Source: Azadirachta indica
Taxonomy: Eukaryota > Streptophyta > Magnoliopsida > Sapindales > Meliaceae
Length of the DNA stretch: 64,000 nt
Direction: 5' to 3'
Assembly: GCA_022749755.1 (NCBI GenBank)
Contig: CM040452.1
Span: forward strand, 23,498,424-23,562,423
Made by a program: the position numbers and the translations under genes. The notes beneath the pieces are model-generated. The model saw only the letters and a program-made list of their open reading frames with translations, was not told the DNA's origin and did not search any database. Positions 29,774-43,237 of the stretch are shown in pieces (position 1 is the first letter of the stretch; each line of letters begins with the position of its first letter).

Positions 29774-32700
29774 TTATCGTTCTAGATTGAGATCACCCCA
29801 GCGGACATTGTATCTGGCAGCAAGGTAGTGAGCCCCAACAGGGCCACGACTTCCGTAAGGATAATACTCAGGGATAATCTTTTTCTCTTCCAGCTCCTTC
29901 AAAAGAGGAGTGAACAGTGACCAAGCAGCATCTAGTTCATCACTTCGGATAAATAGTCTTCTTTCCCCTTCAATAGCATCCAGCAGAAGCCTCTCATATG
30001 CATCTGGAATCTCTTTCGAGTATCTACAAAGGGGATGCCGATAAGTTTGTTAAGGATAAGTTCGTTTTTAATAAAATTAAACTATGTCAAAAAATGAATC
30101 ATGTGCAAATGCCAAATAAATTGTGCAAGAATGTCAGCTAACAGTTACATAGGTTGTTTCTTCAACATACTTAAACAACCAAAGTAAACTAACTGTAGTA
30201 TGTCCTCCGTTAGATTACCATTAAGTAAATCCCTCAGAAAACCATGAAGAGTTTAAAGGCAAAATTCAAAAGCAATGTTAAAATCTTTACCTTGCGGCAT
30301 AGTGAAGGTTTAGATTACTACGGTCTAATCTCATTCCCAAACCAGGGACCTTGTTGTTGATCTTCAAATAAATAGCTTCATCAGGCTGCACTCTGATAAC
30401 TAGCTCATTTGTAGCTCGATCAAGATCTGTTCCAAAATTTCGGTTATACAAATTGCCAGGCACATGCCTGAACTGCACCCTTATCTCTGCCCTGGAAATA
30501 GAAAAAGAAGAGAAAATCAAGTCAATGACAATAAGGTATTGATTTAGTTTAAGACACAAGATTTATGAATTTAGATATCATTCTCAACACCATATACCTC
30601 TTGGTATGTAATGCTTTGCCAGCTTTCATCAGAAAAGGCACCCCATCCCACCTAGCGTTGTCTATGAAGAGCGCAGCTGCAGCAAAAGTTGGAGTCAGGC
30701 TGTCATTTGGCACAGTCTTGTCATCAGTGTAGCCTGGGTAAGTAACTCCTCCTTTTGTGTGGCTCTTGTACTGTCCTACAACCACATCTTCAAGTCGTAA
30801 AGGCCTCATAGAACGTAAGACTTTGACCTGGCACCAAGAAAGCAATTATAAATTATAACCTGCAGTTAAATCTTAATAAATACGCCCATTTCAGTTTTCC
30901 AGTAAAAACCTTCTCATTTCTGATATCTTCTGCATCCAAACTGACAGGGGTTTCCATGGCAAATAGGGCAAGAATTTGAAGAAGATGATTCTGCATTATA
31001 TCTCTTATTATCCCATAATGGTCAAAATACCTATCAGACCAACCAAAGAAAAATAAATCACACACACTTAATGCATGGTGAAAATAAAGATGGCAATATA
31101 AGAAAGCAAAATACCCTCCACGTCCTTCAGTGCCAAAATCTTCGGAGAATATCAACTGGACATTCCTAATATATTGCCTCGACCATAATGGTTCGAAAAT
31201 GAGATTAGAGAACCGGAGAACAGAGAGGTTTTCGACTAGCTCCTTTCCCAGGTAGTGATCAATCCTGTAGAAAATATATCAACTCCAGTCAGATTCGTGA
31301 CCATATTGTTTTCCATAACAAGAACCACTCATGGTTACAAAGGCTCCACCTAAATATTTGATCCTCATCTAGGTATTGCTTGAGGGCATTTGTCAAAGCA
31401 GCTGACGATTCCGAATCTCGACCAAAGGGCTTCTCGACAATGACCCTTGTCCAGCCATTACCAGATGATGCCGACAAGCTTGCACATTTTACAGCATCTA
31501 TAAAAATATTTGGAGGGATGGACAGATAAAAGAGCGGTTAGAAACCCTCTCACCCTGCAGAAGTAATTTCTCATCATCAAACAAAACTGAATCTTGATTT
31601 GTGATAAAGAGAAGCCCAACCAAACTAAAGTTGAAAATAAATGGGTATCCTACAATCCTATCTAAATGTTAAAGAAGAAATCCAACCCCTTAAAAATAAA
31701 TGCTACTATAACTAGGACCTTCAAAGCTTAAAAGAATTTATCTACATATAGTGGCATTTGGCAATAACATGAAATTGAAATAATATAATATTTTGATATT
31801 ACCAACAGACATCCCAATAGATAATGCATCCAATTCCAACATGCATACTACAGACACCATGCTTGTTACTCTAGCAATCAGCCAACAAATGGTAAGAGTA
31901 TCCCAGAGATACAGAGCTAAACAGAAACTCTGGAAAGTAGAAGAGAAATGAAGATATTTCCACCAAATTTCTAACACATATATATTGGGACTACATATTC
32001 AATATTCAAGACCATAAAACTCACAATCCAAATACTCATTAGCAATAGAAATAAATATTAGTCAACAAAACTTACTGATTGAGATGCAGTTATTGAAATT
32101 TAACCGAGCACATTTCTTGATTAAAATGCCTAAAAAAGTATCAATTCAAGAAAAGTGACAATTCAGGTACTCCAACATTGATTCAAGTTAAGGTCTTCAT
32201 TTTTCTCGTCAATAGAGTCAAAAGGTTCAATGCAATTATTTGATTAACAAAAATCTCTACAACTAACAAAATTCTTTTGCCATACTCCCATTCTATATAT
32301 TGATGATAAAATGCTAACAGTACTGACAGAAGGACAGAGGAATATAACATTGAAAGAATCATTGACGTATTTATCAATGGTCTTAATACTCAACAAAAAC
32401 ACATTTACATTGAAAGAAACAAAATAGGAAGCAAATATTGGCTTCAACTTGAGACCAAAGCTGTTTGAATTACGAACAAATAAATTAGTTGAAAAAAAAA
32501 GAATGGTAATACTATCACTAATCTCAGGCAACAACCCAATTACCTCATGTTCTTTCAGCTTCTTGTCGAGAGCCGCAAAATTTTCCAGGGAATCATACTG
32601 ACCGGAATGGTAGAAACATCTTTTAAGGAATTCCTCCATCTTCTCGTCACAATTCTCTCTGAAACCCGAAGGAAACATGTATCATAACTAAATGAGCGTG

Positions 32701-33752
32701 CGAATACAACAGAAAGTTGCAACAAAACACATATTGACAAATTGCAAAATGCAGTGCATGCAACGCTAGTAATATTGCTTATTTCCTCCAAAGAAACTGC
32801 AACCATCTAGCTTTTGTGAAATTTGAATCACAAAATGATAAAACCAGACTCACCTCTTGTCAATTCTGCACGTAAGGGTCCTGCTAACCATGTTTCTAAG
32901 TTCTGCATCAGTCATTTTACTCCGAGCATAACCGTAAATAGTAAAGTGCTGCAAATGAATAAATCCCCGCATATACACAAAATTAGCTGGTAAAATAAAA
33001 AGATACAACACATTTTAGCTGATTTGAATCAAGAAATGTCACTTTCTTGGATTAAAATGAATAAGAAATAGTTATAAACCTTAGGGAGAAAGCCCTCATA
33101 ATAAAGAGCAAAAAGTGCTGGAAATATCTTCTTCTTGGCAAGGTCCCCAGAGGCCCCAACGACAGCAATACTGACAGTTGACTCATCTTCACTGACATCA
33201 AAATCAACTGCATCTTCACTTTCCTCTAAAGCTGTACCCGAAAACAATCCTTTTTTCAATTCCTTGAGAGGGGTTTCATTCTCAGTTTGGGTCGCTGCTG
33301 TGGCTACCGCACCTATAAACAATTACCACTTCAAAATATATCACAAATGAAGACTTTTTATCCCTCTACAAACTGCTAACAATTTCGAGTAACAGTCAAA
33401 TATAAGTCATCCCACTAATGTTTCATATCATTAATTATCCCATTGATTTCAATACAATATGCTAAAAAGAGAATTAGAAACAAACCCAACCGAAAAAAAG
33501 ATATGCATAAACAATAATAAAATAAAAAACAAACTAACCATCTTGCATAAAAACCATATTTTTATGGGAATTTCTGCGACATTTAACAGAAATTTTAGCT
33601 GGGAAAAACCGTTGTGGCAAAGAAGAAGAAGAAAAAGAAGAGAACCCAACACGCTGAGGCTGCCCATTTAGCGATGATGATGAAGAAGAAGACAAAGCAT
33701 AACGAGAATAAGCAGATGAACGACAATGAGTTGATGAAGACAAAGTTGCCAT
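29774..33752 (-). CDS. Glucose-6-phosphate 1-dehydrogenase, plastid P2 type, with a one-base frameshift
   Basis: Ten exons: 33539-33752, 33080-33312, 32854-32948, 32544-32658, 31350-31554, 31115-31264, 30910-31030, 30598-30827, 30291-30491, 29774-30023. Apart from one base in exon 5 they join into about 604 residues (Arabidopsis G6PD2/3: about 600). The enzyme oxidises glucose-6-phosphate with NADP+, opening the oxidative pentose-phosphate pathway. Seen: a serine-rich transit peptide ([17 protein letters not shown]), the nucleotide-binding [10 protein letters not shown], the active-site IDHYLGKE at about residue 289, and [23 protein letters not shown]-region and [18 protein letters not shown] character point to the P2 subgroup. 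Exon 5 lacks one base near 31534-31537 (between VSNR and LFYL); read literally it stops at 31498-31500. All later exons are intact, so an assembly error is likely. Confidence 0.92.
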
Positions 33753-33993
33753 CTCTTCCTATGTATCTCTTTCAGAAATCAGAAGTATGTTACTGAAAAT
33801 CAAGAACCAACAGAGAGATGTAAGAGTTAAGAGTTGTTTTTGAAGACAAAAAAGGGTTAAGAACTACTTCGGAGTCATCGAGGGATTAGACTCTTGAGAT
33901 CTCCGAAAGGCTACTTTCTGTCTTGCCAAACTAAAGAGAAACACAAATAAAACTGGTGACAAATCAGAAATGGAATTTGATACCATTTGTTTA

Positions 33994-33995
<2 letters not shown>

Positions 33996-34077
<82 letters not shown>
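33996..34077. repeat. (ATT)n microsatellite upstream of G6PD
   Basis: A nearly perfect trinucleotide array of about 27 copies lies roughly 240 bases upstream of the G6PD start codon. A short AACCA-type repeat follows near 34147. Confidence 0.95.
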
Positions 34078-34079
<2 letters not shown>

Positions 34080-34589
34080 GTTTTTTATGTTTATTTATAT
34101 GTTAATTAATTAGGTTAATTAATTATTAGAATAGGCTAGATCGAACCAAACCAAACCAAACCAAACCGAACCTTATGGAAATGGAGTTGAAATAAATTTT
34201 ATATTATTTTAGGAAATTGTTGTATAGACGTCAAGAACTCCCACTTCTGTATTACTTTATATTTTTTTTTTGTTCATAAATTTATCAAATTTTTTTAAAT
34301 TCATAAAAATAATAACATTATTCTAAAAAATAATTTGAAATCGCTAAGGACTCATAAATTTTGATATGCATATAGCAAAATAAATCATGTGGGATGAATA
34401 GAATATAGCAAAAGTCAATTAATAATATTTGAAAGTTTATTCATTAAACTTGCCCATCCAAAGCCATGCTTGGCCTCTATCAAAAAAGTAAGCAGCACAA
34501 AAAGCAATTGACTCTTCTTATGATATATTATTATATACTAATGCATCACATACACATAGTTTATACAACAAATTTATATTATTTTTTAA

Positions 34590-35597
34590 GGCTTTTAACA
34601 CGTACTTCTCATGAAATTTAGCTTTTTAATATTTAGGAGAAAAGTTTTACGAAATACACATATACCTCCCTTCTGACCATCCAAATTAATTAGTCAATTA
34701 TTAATTGACTTATATTAAGATAAATTTACCCTACTTTACTTTTTTTACTGTTTCTTTTTTTTCTTTTTTTAAAAAAAATACAAAATCATAAAAATATATA
34801 AATAAAATTAAAAGTAAAAAAAGTTTGTAACCTTGTCACCACCTATTTCCATCTCCACCATTCCATGGACCAAACTTCCTTCGAATAAAGAAAACTTAAA
34901 TTTTCAACAAAAACAAGCCGCAACAAACTGTCAATCACCCAAACAACACCACCACCAAATTCAAAATCAAAATCTATTATCTCAGGGTACCTAATGTCAA
35001 ATTTGAATTCAAATTGATCTATGAAATTAGTATCTCTTATTTCTATGGATTCAAAGCATCGAAGTTGGATTTCAAAATTTTGTAGTGCTCAAACGATTTG
35101 TACTGACTAAGGTGTTTTCTTTATTGCTGTGCTTCCTACCATACCTACCTGGTTCCTCGGAAACTTTGGGTCCATTCCTATAAAGTATAGTATTTTTAAT
35201 GTTTTGTAGATGTTATTGTTGTTCTTGGTGGTGGGGATGACAGCTACGATGACTGGATGTTGTTGGAGATATGTTCAAAATTATGGTTGAAAGGGATTTT
35301 AAGGTTAATTTAGTTCAACAATAAGGCAAAATAATTTTAGAATTAATTTATTGCAAAATGAACTTGATTTTGGGATTTAAATTGATGGGATTTCGATGAA
35401 ATAAAGAAGAAGAGGCGAGAGAAGAGAAAGGTTCATCAAATTAGATTAACATGGTTTTTAATTTAAGAGTATTATAATCATTATAATCAAAATGGATGGT
35501 CAAATGACTGTTCATGTCAGGCATGTGTGTATTTCTCTAAATTTTCTTTCTAAATGTTAAAAAGCCAAATTTCAAGGAAGGTATGTGTTAAAACCCC
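34590..35597. mobile_element. Non-autonomous Mutator-like element with about 100-bp terminal inverted repeats
   Basis: The left terminus (34590-34688) and the reverse complement of the right terminus (35490-35597) align along their length: GGCTTTTAACACGTAC pairs with GGGGTTTTAACACATACC. TGAAATTTAGCTTTTTAA pairs with TGAAATTTGGCTTTTTAA, and GACCATCCA is shared. The flanks are TATTTTTTAA (34580-34589) and TATCTTTTAA (35598-35607), a plausible 10-bp target-site duplication with one mismatch. The interior is about 800 bp and less AT-rich in places (34830-35260) but has no open frame, so it could carry captured host sequence. Confidence 0.75.
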
Positions 35598-37438
35598 TAT
35601 CTTTTAATGTGTTTAGTTATTATCTTTCCATCAATTTAGTTTTTAAAAATAATACATCTGAGATTAATAGTTCAACCTTTATTTAATATAATTCATGATT
35701 CTATATTTTATTAAAGCACTTAGAAATTATAAATATTATATTTTGATATGTCAAGTTCAATTTATATAATCATTACAATGCTATTTGCAATGCATATTTA
35801 TATAATCATTATATTTGGTCATTTGTTTGTAAACATCTTTTTATCATGTTATAAAATTATTAGAAAAGTTTAATGAACAAAGTTCACAGACAAAATAAAT
35901 ATAAACAATTTGTTGAATTCCTAGCCCAATGATTATGATACCTGGCCCTGTAACATTTGGTCTATCGGGCCTTCGCATTATTCATCTCATCGTTTTCTTG
36001 ATTCATACTAGAGCCAATTTGATATAATTTTTTAAATGAAATTATTTGTAATTAATCCATTATTAATAAAATTTTTAATAAAAATTTTATTAATTATTTA
36101 TTTATTAAAATAATTTTTTAAAAAAAATTGAGTCATTATTTTAATAAATAAATTTTTAATATTCTACTGTAAAAAAGTAACATAAATTTTTTTAAAAAAT
36201 AAGAGTATTTTAAATAATTTTACTTTTTAAAAAATCTCAAAAAATTCTATAACTAAAAGTTCAAATTTTGGGCTAGAAAACTTTTTTTCCTGTAATTCCC
36301 AAAAGTCTTTCTCTATGTTAACCAAACAAAATCTAGAAATTAAAAAAAATCACCATTAAAAAAATCTTTTTAACTAAGAGAAAGTTAAATTAAATGAGCA
36401 CTTAATATTTTTAGATAATACTAGATATACAAACTTTTTATATAAATTATAAAATATAAGCTGTATTATTGATGGATAAAAATACAAAATTAACATAATT
36501 AACCGAAATAAGTAATGTGAGATATGTGGTAACTAATACTATCATGTCACATTATTTATATCATTAATACTTAAATATATTTAACGAAATCTTTCCTCAC
36601 TATAAATTTATTTAATGTTCTAAAAAGAATCAAGTACTACTTTTGTTAATACTGAAATTTTTATTTTAATATTAAAATTATAATTTATTGATATTCACAT
36701 TAATTCATCAAAAGTTAGGAATTGCAACGCTAAAGTACTAGTAAGTACTCTTTTGATACTAAAATTTAAAATAATTTTAAACAATTAAATTCACAAATTA
36801 AATATTCAACCCAAAAAGAAAAAAATACATAGATGCTTAATTTTTTATTCTCTTTGACATCTAGAAGTAAATTTGATCCAAGTGAATACTTAAGATAATA
36901 ATAAATAGAATCAAGCTAAAAAGTTGCAATATTTTCACAAATGCCATTTGTCCTTAACCATCATATAAAGCTCAAAAGAATAATAATAATGAAACAAATT
37001 TACAGCAGGCTATTGACAAAATAAAACTTAAAACACGGTACTGAAGAATGGGCCCAGTTTGCTTAGGCATGATTCATGGTTTTCTTTGCCTTCAAACAAC
37101 CTACTATGAACCTAATTTTTAAAGAAAATTTTTGCTTTTCTTGAACTATATATGACAATATTATGGTATAAGCTTTAAACTATTTGAAATCAACAATTAA
37201 AGGAAGGCAATTGAATTTTAACATATTAATTCATTTTAATAGTAATTTGATGATAGATCAATTACAATATAATTTTTATATTTATTGTTACATTACAATA
37301 TCCTATACTCACTACAAAGATCTTCTTCAGCTTACAATATATATATACAACAAGATATTTATATATAATTCTACAACTGAAATTATATTCATGAGTTTTG
37401 TTTTTTTCTACAATTAATTTACTGCATGATCAATGCTT

Positions 37439-38164
37439 TCATGCCTTACAGCAAACCAATGATCTAGCTTCAAGCCACCTTTGCTTGTTGACTCTTGCTA
37501 TGAACTCTTCAACTCTTTTGTTTAGTTCCTCAGTTGGCAATCCTGCCTCTTCTTCTCCATCTCTTACTTTTTCTTCTTCACCTTCAACAAGTTCCTCTTT
37601 TGCTTTGGTTACTTCTTTTGCTTCATCAGCCCTGAGCTCAATCAATTTCATCTGCTCACGAGGTTTTTTGTCCTCTTTTTTCTCTGGGAAAGTTGAGGCA
37701 GCTCCTCTGATCCTTCTGCTTCTCTCAACATACTCATCATAAAAGTCATTAGCTGGAGATGAGTTTGCAGAAGAGCCCATCAAATTTGATTCACCAACCA
37801 GGAAGACAATAATGACATTGGCTATTATGAACAACCACTTGGGATTACAGAAGGATGAACAAATATATGGAAAATAGATAAACAAAAACTGCTTAATGGA
37901 ACAACTGAGAGAAGAAAACCAATAAGGATAGCAGCAAAATAAGCTGCATGCCAATCCTGTCAGAGAATAAATCATCAGATTGTAAACAAAATAACCCTTC
38001 TTCTGATTCGTCATACCTTGAAGTTTCCCAACACTCTTTCCTAAATCCATAGTTGCTTTTCCAGGGGAATTTTTGGAAAGAAAGCTGAATCCAGGATGAA
38101 AAATGGAGAGAGGAATTTGGTTAAAAATGCTTAATGCTGAGGGTTCACACATCTGACTGAACAT
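37439..38164 (-). CDS. DUF4408/DUF761 domain protein, plant-specific, membrane-anchored
   Basis: A single exon encodes 241 residues. The N-terminal half holds hydrophobic segments near residues 60-80 (YFVYNLMIYSLTGLACSLFC), 88-106 (IKQFLFIYFPYICSSF) and 108-125 (WLFIIANVIIVFLVG), which matches the DUF4408 region. A charged, glutamate/lysine-rich middle follows, then a C-terminal DUF761 motif, ELNKRVEEFIARVNKQRWLE. The molecular function of the family is not known to me. Related proteins are annotated as cotton-fibre-expressed proteins, and I assign no role. Several in-frame ATGs exist; the first is used. The gene is intact. It stands alone, 3.7 kb from G6PD. Confidence 0.85.
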   Translation of the reverse strand: MFSQMCEPSALSIFNQIPLSIFHPGFSFLSKNSPGKATMDLGKSVGKLQGMTNQKKGYFVYNLMIYSLTGLACSLFCCYPYWFSSLSCSIKQFLFIYFPYICSSFCNPKWLFIIANVIIVFLVGESNLMGSSANSSPANDFYDEYVERSRRIRGAASTFPEKKEDKKPREQMKLIELRADEAKEVTKAKEELVEGEEEKVRDGEEEAGLPTEELNKRVEEFIARVNKQRWLEARSLVCCKA

Positions 38165-38604
38165 AGCAGAGGAAGCAACAGACAGTTTATATAATGGAGA
38201 AAAAGTTGTATAGGACTTAGGATATTTTGAGGAGATAAGAGTAATATTGCAGGAGTGTGCCGCTTTTATTACTTTATGAAAAGCTTTTGGCTAGTTGAGA
38301 AACGTGTGTATTTTTAGGTGCTTGTGTTTAATCAGCTTCCATCTGCTTTCTAAAGTTGATGGTTTTGAATTTTTATTTTTTTTTCCCATTCTGAAATGGT
38401 TATATATTAGTATTATACATTGATTAAAACTATAAAAATTTAATTTTCTTTTGTAACTATTTGATTTATAGTTCTATGACATTTTCTTTTTATGTAAAGT
38501 ATGCTTTTCTTTAGTAGTAGTACAATAATTTTATTTTGTGTGATGTCAGAAATACTTACAATTAAAAGAAAATTTTAAGTTAGTGAATTAGGAAAATGTC
38601 AATA

Positions 38605-38649
<45 letters not shown>

Positions 38650-40084
38650 GTAGAAATTGGTTATGTATTAGTATTGCCTTAAGTAGGTGCACATTGTAAG
38701 AGACTGGTAGTTTTGGTGAAACTAAGCCAATTGGCATTGCCTATCTATCTCTTATTCTTTTCCACTAACTTACTCTGCTTCAACCTCCATTATTGAAGCA
38801 GTAGGTAGAGCACGTTTCGTGAATCCAGAAAAAGTTATATTGAAAAGGAGATGCACAACTCCATGAATCATTACATTTTATATTTATTTGATTCAATGAA
38901 GTCATTGTCAAATGATTTGAAAACTTAGTTAAAAACCAAAAATTAAAAGTAAGCCCATATGGCCAAAAGGCTCGTGAGATGAAAAGTTTAGCGGCATGAT
39001 TTACTAATCTTCGTTTTGAAATTTGATAAACAATGAAAAAGAAGGTTCAGTGAATGTGCATATCGCTTTTTGTTAAATCAAAAATGGGAGGAATTTTTTG
39101 AGATTCCCCTTGTGAGAAGATCCTTTTCTTAATGTAAGAGAGAAAGGGATGGAGAACATGTGTTCGTAGGTGGCCAATAAAGCTTCGTTGAATGTCATTA
39201 AAGGAAAGGGTGACATAAGGCATTGATTACAATAAAATAGCCAAATTGTTTTTTTTACATTTATTTATCATGGGTCATTGACAATTGACTTTGATAGAGT
39301 TATGAATGACACTCGTAGTTTAAGAGGCTTCGAGATTAACATTCTTGTACATGTCATTCATTTTACCACTCCATTTACCCTCTTCCCATTGCACGAGTTT
39401 TCAAGAAGAATAGTACTCAATGATTATTCAATCACCAGAACACATTAAATATAATTAAACAAAAAAAAAAAAAGTGTGGAGGAAACTAGAAGAGATAGAT
39501 AGGCATCTCATTTCATTTCTCAAGAAAAAAATAAAAAGATTATAAGATACCTAGTACTTTGACTCGGATCTGGAACCTACATATGTCTGATACTCCCATG
39601 AGTTGGACACAGCCAATACACTTGAGTTGTTTGTTCAACAATGAAGCAGTCAATCTAGAAGTTGGCTAGCAGACTTGAGGACCCCCACTCTACTTCTCTC
39701 GTCAACTAAAACAAGTGCAGCGGCTTAGAATACAACAGGATGGTACTATTCTAGCTTTCAACAAGATAGCACCGAGACAGTACAAGCACCCCCAGCATAA
39801 AAAAATTAACAAAACTCAAAAAAGAATAAAAAAGGCCGCAAAAACTACTACAAAAACACTACAGGGTTGCTCAAGTTGCAGGCACAAAACCTGCAAGTTG
39901 GAGTCAAATATGACCCAACTCTAAAAATTGTTAACTGAAATATGAACTCCAGGCAATGAAGTTCTCCTTGTGAGCCAGAAAAGAAACAGATTCGGGAGAA
40001 CTATACTGAAGGGATAAAAAAGAATAGAGCTACTTCTAACCAAACTCTACTATTAACCCACAAAACTTTAGACTATTGTTGTCC
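38165..40084. other. Intergenic region between DUF4408 and OTU genes
   Basis: This contains the DUF4408 gene promoter, a (TG)n microsatellite at 38612-38646 and AT-rich sequence. The right end (from about 39,700) is probably OTU-gene 3' UTR. No other gene is supported. Confidence 0.5.
38612..38646. repeat. (TG)n microsatellite
   Basis: A perfect dinucleotide array of about 17 copies is preceded by a short (TA)n. Confidence 0.95.
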
Positions 40085-43000
40085 TCAAAGTACCATAGCA
40101 ACCTTCTCATTGGAAATAAGTGAAGAAGCATGTGCTATCAGTGGCTCATAGTGATCAGCTCCGGCACCACACCAACCTGTATATGTCATGAATATTTCAA
40201 GTTATAACTCCAGATATTCAATATTCAAAAAGCATTTGAGATTCTAAGTAATCAAAGGACATTGTACTTACCGGTTCCTTTCATAAATAGGAAACACGGA
40301 GGTTCACAAATTTCACTCCTTGGACGATGTGGGAGGAAGAAAACACAATTTTCTTCATCAACCATTGCATCTGACCCATGTGCTTGTACCTGGAATTACA
40401 CAAGTTAATAAAGGAAATTTAATTAAGGATTACTTTGCCCCTATGTTCCAAGTTCAGTGAAAGCAGGAATTGATACCCATACGACAATATTTACAATTAA
40501 ACAAAAAAAATGACTCAATGATGCAAAAGAAAACGACAGCACTTGCAATGGGAATAAACAATTTTCCTTCCGTGTTACAAAAATGTATTATGCAGGCTAA
40601 ACGACAAAGCTGAAATGTCGAATTCTAAAAAGAAAATTCATAAGTTCACATAATTATGACTACAGTATCTTCAAAATTCAAGAGAGGAAGAGAGATGGGA
40701 AGTGAAATAAACTGTGCATGAAATGATTTATTGAATACTGGGGTACATAGAAAACATGCCAAGAACTAAAGGGTATTTTAAATGGGGAGGCAGTGGTTAA
40801 CCATCCCAATAGAGAAGAGGCTCAAGTTATAAACAACTGTGAAACAAAAAAATCAATTATCGCAATCGATGTTGGGCAACAGAAGAATGTCAAAGAATCA
40901 AGCAGTATCCAAAGCAGGAAGAAACTATTTAATAATCACAAGATTTAAGAGCTTCTTCTTGGAAAAGAAATAGAAGCATTTCCTGGAGGTACAGGGCAGC
41001 ACAACAAGAGATATGGACATTGCAACAAGCCAGTGCTACATGCGTAAGACATAGAACAGTATTCCTTTCCAGAGTCTCCCAGCACATGTTTTACAAAACA
41101 ATCAGTCTTGACTCAAAGTACAAAGCAAAGACTGTGAAGAACATGAATTGAGATAGTGAATAAGAACCAGTGTTATCAGATGCCTGCAACTCAAGTGTAG
41201 CTCATATGGAAATAGTGAAGGGAAAAGAAAGAAATAGAGAGAGAGGTAATGTTGAAATGCATATACATGTCATCAGAGGTTAAACAAAACATTTAAGTTT
41301 CCATTTTGCACATTTGGTGCTACTCATTGTCATATGTCCTATTCAGGTCCAAAGGCAGCCATTCTAACTGGACAATTATATTTAGCTGCCATCCAAATTA
41401 ATATCTGGAGAGTTCATTAACGAATATTAACATAATAAATTGGTTTGAGATGCCAAGGTATTAGGTTAATGGTTGTAAAGACCAGCACCAAAAATATATA
41501 GAAACGAAAAGTAAAAACACAGGCATAGAATGGTCCAAATCTAAAAGCAACAATTAATTGTAAAAGTGATCAGGTTTATAGATACTGCTAAAATACAATA
41601 CTAAATCAGTTGCATTAACATGAATTATACATATAGTTTGAACATTGCCTCCAAGATTAATATCACATCTTACAGGACATACATTAAGATGTTATCATAA
41701 TCCAGTGTGCACCCAAGAAACTTCAGAAACTCCAGAGTCAAAATTGAATGACCAAAACAATAAAACATATTCAAGCAACCAACTTGAAATTAAATATAAA
41801 ACGCATTAACTTCATAAAGTCAAGAGATTTGAGAAAGACAAATTCAAAATAAGCAACAAATTGCTCACCACAAATATCTCTCGCTTGAACTCTGTTGCAA
41901 GACATTCAATGGCTATATCATCTCCAAAGGCCGCAGCATGGCCTTCTCTGTTCTCATCTACAGATAACAAACCGTCCTCAATATATTGCAAAGTGATGAT
42001 ATCATATTCATCATCAGGTGAACCAGAGATCAACATGTACTTGGCCCAACTCGGGCCATCATTCACGGGTATACATCTCTCTTTGTATATAGATTCCGCC
42101 GCCATCTCTCTTCAAACAGAAAAATAAATAGTAAAAAAGAAATAGAAAACTGAACACTACAACAATCAAAATTGGTATGCACGATCCAACTAAAAGAGCA
42201 TTACCAAATCATATTGAGTCACATTAACGTAGTACTGGTAGTAGAAGATTGTAAAAGGTCGTGTTTGGTTGCTGAGTAACATTGAAAAACAAATAAAATC
42301 AATTCATTTACAATTGAGGTTTTTTCAACTTTTATTGTCTTGAAAACAATAAATTATTAATTAAAAATAAACTCATTTTTGTGAAACGAATTAAAGAAAT
42401 GAGAGCAAATAAAATTTGCGGCTTGAAATAACGAATTAAGGAATTAATTAAAAATTATAACAAAGAGATTAAAAAATCAAAAGGAAAAAAAACCATCAAA
42501 GATTCAATTGTTTTTGTGTTTATTTTGTTTTCCATAATTTTCTCATCAACCGAACAGACAGCCTAAATCCCCAAATCTAACCCAAACCACAGATCCAGGA
42601 GACATGCAAAGAAAATATACTAATATTTATTTAACTTTTTTAAACCAAATAAAAAAAAAAGTTACCTTTGCATGCCGAGCCGAACGAGCTCGTCGATAGC
42701 GGAGTCCAACCCGACCCGATCTTCTTTCTTGGCCAACATTTTGACCTCTTGGACCACGTGGATCCCCCACCCACTCTTCAGATCCGGCGAGTACATGTGT
42801 CTAATCGCGTCGTTTATCACTTCTCTCTCTTCACGGCTCACCGATCTAAGATCTTCTAAGAACCTCCTGACCGTTAGTCTCCGCAACTCTCGCGCGTCTA
42901 GCTCACGCGCTATCATCGCCTTCTGAGAAGCTGTGAAGAGACAGTTCCCATCCGCCGACACCTCCCCTCCGTGCGACAACTTGAACACAATAGAACGTGA

Positions 43001-43237
43001 CTGGTCCTCCGGATGTTTCCAGAGGATTCCCTTTGCGTGGAGCCTCTGCAAATGCCGTCTTTGCTGCTCCTCTAGACCAATCACATCCTCCCACGCAGCG
43101 GCGGCAATTGATGTTGTGGTAGTCGTTGACTGGTCTACGAGATCGACGGTTGGTGATGGGTCTCTCCAATGTACGGTCGGTGATGCGGCTTGAAATGTTT
43201 CCGCAACGGCCGTTGAATCGCATAAAAGTTTACCCAT
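40085..43237 (-). CDS. OTU domain-containing cysteine protease (deubiquitinase-like)
   Basis: Four exons join in frame to 340 residues: 42666-43237, 41869-42109, 40272-40389, 40085-40176; intron 2 is about 1.5 kb. OTU proteases remove ubiquitin from proteins with a Cys-His-Asp triad. The catalytic cysteine motif is VSADGNCLFTA (D96, C99) and the catalytic histidine motif is GAGADHYEPLIAH (H319) near the C-terminus, so the catalytic set looks complete. The first 45 residues are low-complexity (STTTTTSIAAAA), followed by a basic glutamine-rich helix (EEQQRRHLQRLHAKG). Arabidopsis has about a dozen OTU genes and I cannot name the orthologue safely. The upstream region has a GA-rich leader. No lesion is seen. 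Confidence 0.88.

Larger units (their letters stand above)
33753..37438. other. G6PD upstream region, transposon and AT-rich DNA
   Basis: This contains the G6PD leader and promoter (33753 to about 34000), the ATT array and the 1 kb inverted-repeat element (34590-35597). A very AT-rich stretch follows at about 36020-36260 with self-complementary runs such as AAAATTTTTAATAAAAATTTT broken into short pieces. No gene is supported. Confidence 0.5.
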
